64,000 nucleotides of DNA from Halomonas colorata (lineage in GTDB: Bacteria; Pseudomonadota; Gammaproteobacteria; Pseudomonadales; Halomonadaceae): positions 1 to 64,000 of the forward strand of contig NZ_JABUZA010000018.1 in the NCBI RefSeq assembly GCF_014897985.1. The letters are read 5' to 3'. Shown here in pieces: positions 1-7,906 of this stretch. A model generated the notes under the pieces. It made no database searches, was not told where the DNA came from, and was given only the letters and a program-made list of their open reading frames with translations. A program made the translations under genes and the position numbers. The first letter of the stretch is position 1; the number at the start of each line of letters is the position of its first letter.

Positions 1-55
1 ATAACTTGTCACCGGTTGAGTATGAAAGGCGTTACTTTAAGAGCCTAACGGGTGT

Positions 56-250
56 CTAGAATATCCGGGGCGATTCAGATACTGAAAACTTTTTGCTGAC
101 GGCCTTCCGGATAGAAGGCTCCAGACGCCTCACACCCTCAATCTTCAACCAGCCAGAGCAGAGGACTGATTCCTCAGAGTTTTCGACCAACGAAGAAAGT
201 AAACCCTGATGATTCTGATTTTCAGTGTTTAAATTTAGCTCAATAATCAT
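56..250 (-). CDS. small hypothetical protein, probable integron cassette ORF
   Basis: A 64-residue ORF (MIIELNLNTENQ...) that I do not recognise. It has no membrane segment or known motif. Its start lies 13 bases after the crossover point of the attC-like site at 256-332, which is where cassette genes usually begin. Downstream, a further GTTAGGC core lies at 51-45 on the minus strand. The ORF is more AT-rich at its 5' end than the main chromosome genes. Seen: ORF and neighbouring core sites. Inferred: it is a cassette cargo gene. It may be non-functional. Confidence 0.4.
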   Translation of the reverse strand: MIIELNLNTENQNHQGLLSSLVENSEESVLCSGWLKIEGVRRLEPSIRKAVSKKFSVSESPRIF

Positions 251-255
251 AAAAA

Positions 256-332
256 GCTCTAACGTTTGATTAAGGGGCTGGCTTTAGTCCGTCCCAGTGA
301 GGGAAACGGGCGATTTGAACCATTTGTTAGGC
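256..332 (-). repeat. attC-like recombination site of an integron cassette
   Basis: Read on the minus strand, the site opens with the R''-type core GCCTAAC (332-326), followed by AAATGGTTCAAAT. It closes with CTTAATCAAAC and the R'-type core GTTAGAG (263-257). The same arrangement (core, GTTCAA in the L'' arm, TTAA-TCAA in the L' arm, core) is found in classical attC sites such as those of aadA cassettes. At about 77 bp the length is within the attC range. The upstream ORF's stop codon TAA lies inside the R'' core, a typical cassette feature. The R' core departs from GTTRRRY at the last base. Confidence 0.65.
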
Positions 333-605
333 GCGGTGAATGCTATTTGTTTTAAAGTCTGCGCTCATTATTAGCTTGCTCATTTCATTTGTCCGATCTT
401 CCATTTCTTTTTTTGATTGGAGCTTTTCTCTATATACATACCTGTCAGGATTAACAGATATTGCTAGCTTGAAACCATCGCTACTCTCGGTGGTTTGGAT
501 GATTGCGGTGTTATTGATTATGTATGCTTTTTTGCTTTGTGTATCAACGGCGACGATATAGAAAGATCCATTCTTTTCTCGCTCTTCGAGATAGTCAAAA
601 TACAT
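327..605 (-). CDS. hypothetical protein, integron cassette gene
   Basis: A 92-residue soluble protein (MYFDYLEEREKNGSFYIVAVDTQ...) preceded by a good AAGGAG-type ribosome site. I recognise no family. The composition is distinctly AT-rich (Lys, Ile, Asn codons), unlike the GC-rich genes beyond 1.7 kb. It sits between a GTTAGGC core (634-628), which begins the cassette, and the attC-like site that overlaps its stop codon. Seen: an intact ORF with an RBS and flanking cores. Inferred: a mobile cassette gene of unknown function acquired by horizontal transfer. Confidence 0.55.
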   Translation of the reverse strand: MYFDYLEEREKNGSFYIVAVDTQSKKAYIINNTAIIQTTESSDGFKLAISVNPDRYVYREKLQSKKEMEDRTNEMSKLIMSADFKTNSIHRA

Positions 606-1057
606 AGAAACTCCTTTTTTGATTAGCGCCTAACAGTGATTATATAGCCAGCGGCATAACCTCAATGAACGCGTCAGCGCGTTCATTGAGGTTATCTAGC
701 CGCTCTGATCAAATCTACCTCATTGATTCTATTGCTAGCAAAGTAAATTTTGGCTTCCTATCCAAAATTCGCATGCTGGCACGATTTGTCATTCTCAATA
801 ATACTGTGCATAAACACATATAAAGATTAATACAAAGGGATACCCCATGAAGCCAATGGATAGGGTTCAGGCAACCTTGCGGGTAAAACGCTATAGCCTT
901 CGTACTGAGAAGACATATTGCTATTGGATTCGCTTCTTCATTCGCTTTCAGGGAATAGGGCTCCATGCCGCGATGACGGGCGCTGAAGTGAGGTAATGCT
1001 TGGGATATTAAGCAATTAAGGCACGTGGCAACCCCCACATTCAATAAGGCGATTCAA
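606..1057. other. stretch without a supported gene, AT-rich
   Basis: This stretch holds the ribosome site and cassette border of the small gene to its left (core 628-634) and a long perfect hairpin (656-695). Beyond that is an AT-rich tract with a minus-strand ORF of 109 codons (1044-715) that I do not call a gene. That ORF resembles, from memory only, short repeated ORFs annotated in vibrios. The base composition is that of the cassette region, not of the chromosome to the right. Confidence 0.5.
650..704. repeat. long perfect hairpin beside the cassette border
   Basis: Bases 656-673 and 678-695 are exact reverse complements, giving an 18-bp stem with the four-base loop TCAG. After a three-base bulge on the right arm, AGCGGC (650-655) and GCCGCT (699-704) extend it. 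There is no T-run on either side, so it is not a standard terminator. It lies about 20 bases before the GTTAGGC core of the first cassette. It could be the palindromic centre of a degenerate attC, an attI-side structure or an imported palindrome. Confidence 0.7.
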
Positions 1058-1601
1058 TTAAACCATTGGCTTTCGCAAAATCAGATCAAACCGATGCCAG
1101 TGGTGCGTTACCAGCCCGCCCTCACCTTCGCTTTCGCGAAAAAGCTCGACCTCCAAACCGTTGCAAAGGGCTTCTACTTCTTGTGTCGAATGAAAGCTCA
1201 TTGTTGAATGCTTGGCCCACTCGTGCCGGTTACCGAAGAGGTGCCCGATAAATAAGCCTCCCGGCTCAAGCGCTGAAAGGATCATGTTCCATAACGCGGG
1301 AAAATGCGTAGGCTCGCAGAACGGTAGGCTTAGCCCCGCATGGATCAGGGCTGGGTAATTCAGCTTTCAGTGTTTCAACTCGCGCAATGGCGTTGGGCTC
1401 TTTGTCGATAGCCAACACCTTCCAACCCGACTTCAGCAGTAGCGCGGTTTCGATGCCGCCTCCGCAGCCTAAATCGATAGCATGGCCGTTGCCTTTGGGT
1501 AAGCATTCCTCCCCCAAAGCGCGTCGTAATAGCGGCGAGGTGGCTCGCATCTGATTGGCGCAATAGAAGGCTTCCCAACCCGTCTTGTTATCAGTAGTCA
1601 A
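1058..1601 (-). pseudogene. class I SAM-dependent methyltransferase, deleted and frameshifted
   Basis: The N-terminal part (start 1601) has the SAM-binding motif I region DLGCGGGIETALLL and the acidic end of strand 2 (VLAIDKEP). The C-terminal half continues in another frame (SLPFCEPTHFPALW through to the stop at 1058), with the usual methyltransferase ending. The two frames join around 1320-1360. The spacing between the halves is shorter than in intact relatives, so an internal deletion of perhaps 30-40 codons plus a frameshift is likely. Alternatively, two tiny proteins are made, but neither half would hold a complete fold. Confidence 0.75.
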
Positions 1602-1734
1602 TGGCGGTACTTCCTGATTGCATTATGCTTTAATGATGAGTGTTGATAGACATAATCAATTCAAATTAACACGTAGCACCCTCCTCCGCTCTCTTGCATC
1701 TCCCCCACTCGCCTCCTACACTGCGCTGGATACT

Positions 1735-1881
1735 GCTTGACGGGGTGCCGGTGAATCCGGCTGAGATGGCGTAGGGCATGCTCTTTTAGAGCGCCAAGCG
1801 CTGGTCCCGCTGAACCTGATCCGGCTAATGCGCTGTTGCTTACATAAGTTTGCAGCGCGGGTACCGGCGTAGGGATCAAGC
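1735..1881 (+). promoter_or_regulatory. TPP riboswitch (THI box) upstream of tenA
   Basis: The conserved THI-box segments are all present in order: GACGGGGTGCC, GGCTGAGATGG, CGCTGAACCTGATCCGG and ACCGGCGTAGGGATCA. GCTTGA (1735-1740) and TCAAGC (1876-1881) form the closing stem P1. Between CTGATCCGG and TACCGGCGTAGGGA, where the motif normally has a short loop, there is an extra hairpin formed by GCGCTG (1830-1835) and CAGCGC (1853-1858). It should repress tenA when thiamine pyrophosphate is plentiful. Confidence 0.93.
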
Positions 1882-1978
1882 GATGGCGCCGGCTAGCTCT
1901 CTCATGATCGCAAGCCACCCTCCGCGCCATTTCCTCGATCTTTTCGCCTGCCCTTCGGATCACTACTCTGGAGGATGT

Positions 1979-2647
1979 ATGGGTTACTGCTTTACCGATC
2001 TCACCACCGCTTGCCAGGACGACTGGCGCGCTTATATCGAGCACGACTTCGTGCAAAAGCTTGGCAACGCTACGCTGCCTGAAGCGTCATTTCGCCACTA
2101 CCTGAAGCAGGATTACCTGTTTTTGATTCATTTCGCCCGTGCCTATGCCTTGGCCGCTTATAAAAGCCCCACCCTTGCCGACTTGCGCCAGGCTCATGAA
2201 GGTATGAAAGCCATCGTGGATGTGGAGCTTGGGCTGCATATCGGCTTTTGCCGCGAATGGGGTATTTCGGAAGAGGAGCTTGCCGAGCTGCCCGAAGCGC
2301 GGGCGACCCTGGCCTATACCCGCTACGTGCTGGATACCGGCAATCGTGGTGATCTGCTCGACCTACACGTGGCGCTTGCGCCTTGCCTGGTGGGTTACGG
2401 TGAAATTGCCAACTGGCTCAACGCCCAGGGCACTACGGTGCGCGGTGGGGATAACGCGTATGACGCCTGGATTGCCATGTACGAAGGCGAGGAGTTTCAA
2501 GACGCAATGCGCGCCGAGCTTGAATGGCTGGACGCACGCTTGGCCGACGTCACCCCTGCTCGCTTTAATGAGCTCAGCAAAATTTTCCGCGATGCAACCC
2601 GTCTGGAAATCGACTTCTGGCAAATGGGGCTGACGCTGGCCGAATAG
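1979..2647 (+). CDS. tenA: aminopyrimidine aminohydrolase / thiaminase II TenA
   Basis: A cytosolic enzyme that hydrolyses degraded thiamine pyrimidines (for example aminomethyl-HMP) to HMP, feeding thiamine salvage. The 222-residue product has the TenA all-helical pattern, including FRHYLKQDYLFLIHFARAYA (about residues 34-53) and the later PCLVGYGEIANWL. The ORF is open further upstream, but the ATG at 1979 follows GGAGG at ideal spacing and matches the family's N-terminus, while upstream starts would lie inside the riboswitch. It is monocistronic and convergent with the Rieske gene. Confidence 0.93.
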   Translation: MGYCFTDLTTACQDDWRAYIEHDFVQKLGNATLPEASFRHYLKQDYLFLIHFARAYALAAYKSPTLADLRQAHEGMKAIVDVELGLHIGFCREWGISEEELAELPEARATLAYTRYVLDTGNRGDLLDLHVALAPCLVGYGEIANWLNAQGTTVRGGDNAYDAWIAMYEGEEFQDAMRAELEWLDARLADVTPARFNELSKIFRDATRLEIDFWQMGLTLAE

Positions 2648-2665
2648 TCGCAACGCGTGCCCTCT

Positions 2666-3679
2666 TTAAAGCATTACCTTCACGGCCGGGTCTTCCCCTT
2701 TGGGCAGCGTCTCGCCCATCCAGAGGTGGTGCAAGCGAGTTTTCAGGATATCGCCTGGGCCTGAGATGAATTTTGGCTGACCAAAGTGACTCATCACCTC
2801 GTGCTGACGTTCCAGGGCTTTGCGGTCCTGGGCAACGACTGGGGCCAGAAACAGACGAATGGCAGCCTGTTTGAGCCAGCCAGGCGCCATTCCGTTAGGC
2901 GTTGAAAAACAGGCAAAGGGCGTAAAGGTGTCCTTGGTTGCCGGCGTAAAAATCGCCGTGACGCAGAGCGTCAGTTGCGTATCACCTTCCCAGCGCGCCT
3001 GCACCGTGGTGGGCGGGTAGTAGCGCGAGACGCTGTGCGAGCGGTCGCGCTCGAGAAACCGTGACATCAGGCCCGTATCAGGCTGGGTCTGCTCAATTTT
3101 CATATCTATTCCGTTGCCATGGCTGGTAACAATGAGTTCCACGGGCAAACGCTTATCACGGCGACGGATAAAGCCGTGATGCAGGTGATTGGTATGGAAG
3201 GGGTCCATCACGTTTTCGATGGCATCGAAGGCGCGCCCCCGCCAAGTGCCCTGCTGCCACCAGAAGTGATCCAGCGCCGGATTGCCTAGATCCGGTGGGA
3301 ATGCTGGTTCAGCGGGCGCGGCATCCGAGAGCGCGACAAAAATCCCTCCATGACGCTCCAGTACCCGCAATGGCGTTGCCGCCAGGCGCGCATCGCAGGC
3401 GGTTTCGACCTGACATCCCGGCACCTCGGCGCAACGTCCATCGCGAGCAAAACGCCAGCCGTGGTAAGGGCATTCCAGTGTGCCATTCATCACACGCCCT
3501 TCGGATAGCGGGTAGTTGCGATGAGGGCAGCGGTCCACTAACGCCCCAACGCCCTCGTCAGTCCGAAAAAGAGCGATGGGCGTATCGCAGCACATTACCT
3601 TGCGCGCTTTTCCGCGCGGCATATCACGAGACAAGGCTACCAGATGCCACGCATCCAGCACCGCTTGGGGAAAGCTCAT
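2666..3679 (-). CDS. Rieske [2Fe-2S] non-heme iron oxygenase
   Basis: 337 residues. The N-terminal Rieske domain shows CPH (about residue 60) and CPYHGW 17 residues later, binding the 2Fe-2S cluster. The catalytic domain shows ENVMDPFHTNHLHHGF, with the Asp/His set for mononuclear iron, as in ring-hydroxylating or VanA-like oxygenases. No reductase gene is adjacent. The ATG at 3679 overlaps the ATP-grasp stop codon (TGATG), which fixes the start and implies coupling. It is the last gene of the six-gene operon, so it probably hydroxylates or demethylates the pathway product. The substrate cannot be read from the sequence. Confidence 0.85.
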   Translation of the reverse strand: MSFPQAVLDAWHLVALSRDMPRGKARKVMCCDTPIALFRTDEGVGALVDRCPHRNYPLSEGRVMNGTLECPYHGWRFARDGRCAEVPGCQVETACDARLAATPLRVLERHGGIFVALSDAAPAEPAFPPDLGNPALDHFWWQQGTWRGRAFDAIENVMDPFHTNHLHHGFIRRRDKRLPVELIVTSHGNGIDMKIEQTQPDTGLMSRFLERDRSHSVSRYYPPTTVQARWEGDTQLTLCVTAIFTPATKDTFTPFACFSTPNGMAPGWLKQAAIRLFLAPVVAQDRKALERQHEVMSHFGQPKFISGPGDILKTRLHHLWMGETLPKGEDPAVKVML

Positions 3680-4839
3680 CAGGGCAGCTCCTCGCCGTTC
3701 CATTCCAGATCATGAGTGGTGGCGGCGTTGGTAGAGTGTTGGTGAAGAAGGCCGTTAAGCGCGAAGCCTGCCGCGTCGGCCAGGGCACCGACCAGTACCC
3801 AGCGGTCACCTGGGGAAGAGACCGCATCCCGGCCTGCCCGCAGGCAGCGCCACCAACGGGCCAAACGGGCATGGCGGAGCGCCGTAGGCAAGCCCAACAG
3901 CCACATGGCCGGGCCCAGGTAGCGTATGGTGGGCGGCGTATCGGGGGCCGGTATACCATCGCCCATCGCCCGGGCAAGGTGCCCTGCGCCGCCAAGCAGG
4001 TGTACACCGCTGGTTGCCCGCGGGTTGCATTCAAGTAGAAAGGGCCTCTCGTTGACATCAAAGATGGCATCGCAGGCGAACTGACCGTGCAGCCTGGCGC
4101 TGGCCGCCAACTGGATGGCCAGCGTGTGAAGCTTGGCATGGCGCGATGCGTCTAGCGGCTCAAACGCATAGCTGGCGCCGCCCGCCATTCGCCAGCGCGA
4201 GCAGTAAGCACTGAACGCTGTGAGTTGGCCATGATGGGCAACGGCGTAAAAGCAGGCCTCTTCGCCATGGATATACGCCTGAGCCATCCAAGGCTGTGCG
4301 GGGTCCAGGCACAACTGGGCAAAGCGAGCCGCCTTCGGGGCAATCAACGCTCGATCACCAAAGCGGCTAAAGCGTGGTTTAAACACCCATTCGTGGCAGG
4401 TCGTGCGATACGTCGCGAGCTGGTCGGCGCTCTCTATGGGCTGGCTTTCGGGTACCGGCAACCCCGCTTGCTGGCAGTGGCGTGCGAAGCAGAGCTTGTC
4501 GTGAAGCGTGCGTAATGTCTCGAGCGAAGGCGCCATTAGTCGGTCGCCCAGCCAGTCATGCAAACTGGGCGCCGCTAAATGGAACACCTCTTCGCAAGTG
4601 GGTATCACCAGCTCAATACGGTACTCCTCGACCAGCGCCCTCACCCACTGACGAAACGCACCGCCCTGCTGCCGAGGCGCGGGATGACGATGTAGCCGGA
4701 CGGGCAGCGTCGAACAGCGTGCCATTCGCGCGGCGGCGCTGTCCGCCAGGTGCACCTCCCAGCCAGCAGCGGAAAAATCACGAGCAAGCTCAAGCGCCGC
4801 CACCGAGCGCGCGCCGGTAATCAACACCTGCCTAGCCAT
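3679..4839 (-). CDS. ATP-grasp family ligase
   Basis: 386 residues. The N-terminal Rossmann-like pre-ATP-grasp domain begins QVLITGARSVAALELARDF. The ATP-grasp core has the DKLCFARHCQQAGLPVP helix (about residues 117-133) and the Mg-binding FLLECNPRATSG (about 279-290). Members activate a carboxylate as acyl-phosphate and join it to an amine or thiol. This one resembles carboxylate-amine ligases with no fixed substrate. It overlaps the adenylating enzyme's stop codon by 8 bp and is coupled to the Rieske gene by 1 bp. It could add an amino acid or amine to an acid made by the upstream enzymes (inference). Confidence 0.85.
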   Translation of the reverse strand: MARQVLITGARSVAALELARDFSAAGWEVHLADSAAARMARCSTLPVRLHRHPAPRQQGGAFRQWVRALVEEYRIELVIPTCEEVFHLAAPSLHDWLGDRLMAPSLETLRTLHDKLCFARHCQQAGLPVPESQPIESADQLATYRTTCHEWVFKPRFSRFGDRALIAPKAARFAQLCLDPAQPWMAQAYIHGEEACFYAVAHHGQLTAFSAYCSRWRMAGGASYAFEPLDASRHAKLHTLAIQLAASARLHGQFACDAIFDVNERPFLLECNPRATSGVHLLGGAGHLARAMGDGIPAPDTPPTIRYLGPAMWLLGLPTALRHARLARWWRCLRAGRDAVSSPGDRWVLVGALADAAGFALNGLLHQHSTNAATTHDLEWNGEELP

Positions 4840-6067
4840 GATGGCTGACTACGCGGCGACGTTTGGGGCCTTGCCAGCCCGTCAGGTCACGCACCACTTC
4901 AACCGGCACCGGCAATTGGCACTTACTGATAAGCGTGGCGCTGGCACGCTCGGCGTCGCGGGCCAGGCAGTGGGGCGAGAGATGCAACACCACGCGCTCA
5001 AACCGGGCCTCCGCCTGCCAGAGTGCATCACCACCCAGTGCACTCTCCATTGCGGCGACTACCTGAGGCGGCGTTACGGTGCATTGGGCGAAGCGCCATA
5101 CGTCGCTCACTCGCCCTTGGGGCGGGTAAATGATGCGTCCGGCAAATCCGCAGGGGCAGGAGGAGGCGCCAAGCTCTATATAGTCATCGCCGCGTACACG
5201 CACAATGGGCTGACTGACCCGGCGCAGATCGGTAATGATCGGCCGATAGCCCGGCGTGCCGGGCACCGGTTCAAGCTCGATGATCAGCGAATGATCATTG
5301 AGATGCAGATGACCATGGGCACACTCGGCACCCAAAAAACCTTCGGTGGCTTGATAGATCGATCGCGATGCACACCCCAGCCGCGTGGTGATGGCGTCGC
5401 GTTCGGCCTCTCCCATTGGCTCGCTGCCCACAAACAGATGGCGCAATGTCGGCAGGTTCATGCCCGCCTCTGCCAGTGCGGCCAGGCGATGAGGCGGCGC
5501 AATCAAAATCGTGGGTGCAAACGCCTCCAGCGCGCTGCGCGTCTGCTCGTTTGAGTCGTTCAATGGGAAATGACCAAAGACGAAGCGCTTGCGCTGAACA
5601 TCACTGTAGAGAGCGTTGCTGGCGCGCAGATGCAGGGCCAACCGCTGGCGGGCCAGCAGCGCGCGAGCGGGCAGCAGCCGCGCCAGGCTCTGGCCCAAAT
5701 AGTCGGCACGCTCTTTGGAAGTGGCCAAAAAGAGCCCGCGGGCAGCACCGCTGCTACCGGTCGACCAGCCGGCTGAAAGCGACCCCGTTGCCAGGCCCTG
5801 CTCGGCGGCATCCGCCATGGCATGCAGCGTTTTCGTGCTCAGGCCAAGACTGTTCCAGGCGCCGTAGTCAGCGCGCAGAGCGGCTATTTCGGTAATCGGG
5901 ACCGCTTCCCACGGCCCCCAGGCAACCGCCGCCAGCGCAGGAGTGCGCGCCAGCACCGGCTGTAGTTGCCTCCATTGGCGAGCACGCCGCGCCTCCAGCT
6001 GGCTAGACGAAAAACGCAGTGCCCGGCGGGTGCGCATCCAGGCGGCAGCCAGTTGGTCAACGCGCAT
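4832..6067 (-). CDS. CoF synthetase (F390 synthetase-related, PaaK-like adenylating enzyme)
   Basis: 411 residues from the ATG at 6067, which overlaps the MBL gene's stop. An ORF extension to 6160 would run far into that gene and is unlikely. It is a member of the ANL superfamily: the P-loop-like STGSSGAARG (about residue 105), YQATEG (A5 motif) and RVRGDDYIELG...CPCG...GRVSDVWRF near the C-terminus match phenylacetate-CoA ligase/F390-synthetase-type proteins. It probably activates a carboxylic acid with ATP as acyl-AMP. No F420 genes are present, so true F390 synthesis is unlikely. By analogy with OleC of olefin synthesis it may act on a beta-hydroxy acid (inference). Confidence 0.8.
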   Translation of the reverse strand: MRVDQLAAAWMRTRRALRFSSSQLEARRARQWRQLQPVLARTPALAAVAWGPWEAVPITEIAALRADYGAWNSLGLSTKTLHAMADAAEQGLATGSLSAGWSTGSSGAARGLFLATSKERADYLGQSLARLLPARALLARQRLALHLRASNALYSDVQRKRFVFGHFPLNDSNEQTRSALEAFAPTILIAPPHRLAALAEAGMNLPTLRHLFVGSEPMGEAERDAITTRLGCASRSIYQATEGFLGAECAHGHLHLNDHSLIIELEPVPGTPGYRPIITDLRRVSQPIVRVRGDDYIELGASSCPCGFAGRIIYPPQGRVSDVWRFAQCTVTPPQVVAAMESALGGDALWQAEARFERVVLHLSPHCLARDAERASATLISKCQLPVPVEVVRDLTGWQGPKRRRVVSHHG

Positions 6068-6905
6068 GGGACTCTCGAAAGCGTTGCGCACTCTCGGCAC
6101 AATGCGAGGGCAGAATGGTAAGTTCAGTGTTGTGCTCGGCGGCAGCGCATAGCTTGGCAAGGGTAGCCCGATAGCAGCGAGTGTTCCCCAACAGCGCGGT
6201 GGTCAGCCGTGGCGGCGGGCGGCGCTCATGAATCGACTTGCCGAGCCACACGGCATCGGCGGCTAGCAGTATGAGCTGATCCTGCGTGGTGCGCAGCGCC
6301 AGCCCCCAATGCCCCACACAGTGCCCAGGCAGCTCGACGGCCAACAGGCTTCCATCGCCAAGAATATCGCGCCCCTCACTGAAGGGTGCAAAGCCACTGG
6401 GCAGCGTGACCGCGGGGGCTTCTTCAAAAAAACGGGCGTTGGCATCAGCGGCCTGAGGCACCAGCGCGGGAAGCAACCCCTGACGCACCCGTTTGAAACG
6501 CCCGGGCGCGCGCAGCTCGGTCAATCCAGCGCGGGCGCAGTAGATGGGCCGCTCGGCCAAGTGGCGCATGCCGGCAACGTGGTCGCCGTGAAAGTGCGAA
6601 ATAATGGTCGCAGTAATATCGCTATCGTTGATGCCATGGGCGGCAAGCCAGGTATGCCAGGCGTGTTCCGCGCCCACCTCAACTGGCGTCGCCCAGCGGT
6701 AGAAGCGTTCCGGGAAAGGGGTCGTCGCCTCCAGAAATGCAGGGTCGTAGCCGGTATCGAACAGCAACAACCCGCGGGTGGGATGTTCAATCACGCCTAC
6801 TAGCGCGGGAAAATCCACCGGGTTGAAACGCCCGCCGGAGAGCGTTGCGGCTTCGGGGTGGCGGCAAAGGCCACGCGCCAGCCACCGAAAACCAACGCGA
6901 ATCAT
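6057..6905 (-). CDS. MBL-fold metallo-hydrolase
   Basis: 282 residues with the metallo-beta-lactamase signature SHFHGDHVAG (His104, His106, Asp108, His109). Further metal ligands lie in ELPGHCVGHWG (about residue 200) and LAADAVW. It resembles N-acyl-homoserine-lactonase and quinolone-synthesis-type hydrolases, which open lactones or cleave thioesters. The start ATG overlaps the dehydrogenase stop (ATGA). In the operon it occupies the position that a thioesterase or the alpha/beta-hydrolase OleB would fill. The role is inferred, but the fold is clear. Confidence 0.87.
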   Translation of the reverse strand: MIRVGFRWLARGLCRHPEAATLSGGRFNPVDFPALVGVIEHPTRGLLLFDTGYDPAFLEATTPFPERFYRWATPVEVGAEHAWHTWLAAHGINDSDITATIISHFHGDHVAGMRHLAERPIYCARAGLTELRAPGRFKRVRQGLLPALVPQAADANARFFEEAPAVTLPSGFAPFSEGRDILGDGSLLAVELPGHCVGHWGLALRTTQDQLILLAADAVWLGKSIHERRPPPRLTTALLGNTRCYRATLAKLCAAAEHNTELTILPSHCAESAQRFRESHAR

Positions 6906-7906
6906 GAAGCCTCCTGCAAAGCTAGCTGCTGCGCTTGCGCCAGCAATGTGGCCATGGCATCAAAGCGTGGCTGATAGCCCAACAGGTGTCGGGCGGGCGC
7001 CAGGTCAAAGGTTTGCGAATAGGCAAGGGTGGCCAACTTGTAGCGAGTCAACATCGGTTCGTGTTCGGCGCGGGTCAGCATTCCCCACTGCTCCTGAAGC
7101 ACGGCCATCGTACGGGCTAGCCCTACCGGTAATGAAATGAACCGTGGGGATTTGCCCAGTGCCCTGGCCAGCCGATAAGCCACGTCATGCACCGTAACGG
7201 GCTGGCCACCGGAAATATTGATCGCCTGCCCGGCAAGTTGTGGCGTGCGGGCTTCGGCTTCACAAATTGCCCATGCCGCATCGCGCAGGTCGGTCAGCTC
7301 GATCAGCGCTCGCCCTCCTCTGGGTAGCGGCACTCGCGAGCGCCCGGCCAGTTCGGCAAGTTTGGGGAGAATCACGCGATCCCCTGGGCCGACCAACGCG
7401 CGGGGGCGAATGGCACAACAATGCAGAGCGTCGCGCCGCGGCGCCAGAACGAGCCGTTCGGCGGCAAGTTTGGTGCGCGCGTAGTGATTGAGTGGCGGCT
7501 TCGCGGGCTGGCTCTGCTCGTCAATCAGAAGGCGGTCGCGGTAGGCGGCAAAAATCGACGGCGAAGAGACCAGCACAAAGCGTAACGCGCCGCTCTGCGC
7601 CGCAGCGTTGAGTAACTGTTCGGTCATTGTCACGTTGTGGCGCTCAAAGGCTTTTTTCGGCCCCCAGCTGGCTGACAAGGCAGCGGCATGAACGATGCTA
7701 TCCATGCCTGCCACAAACTGCGCCAGATCGGTTTGCGGGTGTGTCAAATCCGCCGCGATAAACTCAGCCCCAAGTGCCGTCAATACCTCGCCTGCGGCGT
7801 GTGAGCGCCCGGTTGCGCGAACTTCGTGCCCGCGCAATAGCGCCTCACGGGCCAATGCCATGCCAAGCCCACCAGTGGCTCCAGTGATCAAGAGACGCCG
7901 ACTCAT
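6902..7906 (-). CDS. NAD(P)-dependent 3-beta-HSD/epimerase-family dehydrogenase, OleD-like
   Basis: 334 residues. It is an extended short-chain dehydrogenase with the Rossmann glycine motif TGATGGLG (residues 8-15), the active-site region HYARTKLAAE (Tyr-x3-Lys, about 141-150) and SSPSIF for the catalytic Ser. ASWGPKKAFERHNV and the late PMLTRYKLATL...FDLAPARHLLGYQPR recall OleD, which reduces a 2-alkyl-3-ketoacid to the hydroxy acid in head-to-head olefin and beta-lactone synthesis. It shares ATGA overlaps with both neighbours. The OleD similarity is judged by eye and needs a tree. Confidence 0.87.
   Translation of the reverse strand: MSRRLLITGATGGLGMALAREALLRGHEVRATGRSHAAGEVLTALGAEFIAADLTHPQTDLAQFVAGMDSIVHAAALSASWGPKKAFERHNVTMTEQLLNAAAQSGALRFVLVSSPSIFAAYRDRLLIDEQSQPAKPPLNHYARTKLAAERLVLAPRRDALHCCAIRPRALVGPGDRVILPKLAELAGRSRVPLPRGGRALIELTDLRDAAWAICEAEARTPQLAGQAINISGGQPVTVHDVAYRLARALGKSPRFISLPVGLARTMAVLQEQWGMLTRAEHEPMLTRYKLATLAYSQTFDLAPARHLLGYQPRFDAMATLLAQAQQLALQEAS

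Noticed and set aside
715-1044. 109-codon minus-strand ORF near the cassette region
   Set aside because: It has no ribosome site or recognisable domain. It only resembles short repeated ORFs annotated in vibrios, which I recall but cannot verify. Not called as a gene.
1661-2056. 131-codon minus-strand ORF
   Set aside because: It is antisense to the TPP riboswitch and to the start of tenA, and is explained as a shadow.
3295-4038. 247-codon plus-strand ORF
   Set aside because: It runs antisense to the Rieske and ATP-grasp genes; its Arg/Pro/His-rich composition is typical of a GC-rich shadow frame.
5560-5823. Alternative ORF within the CoF-synthetase-like gene
   Set aside because: A shadow of the real frame, which carries the adenylation motifs.
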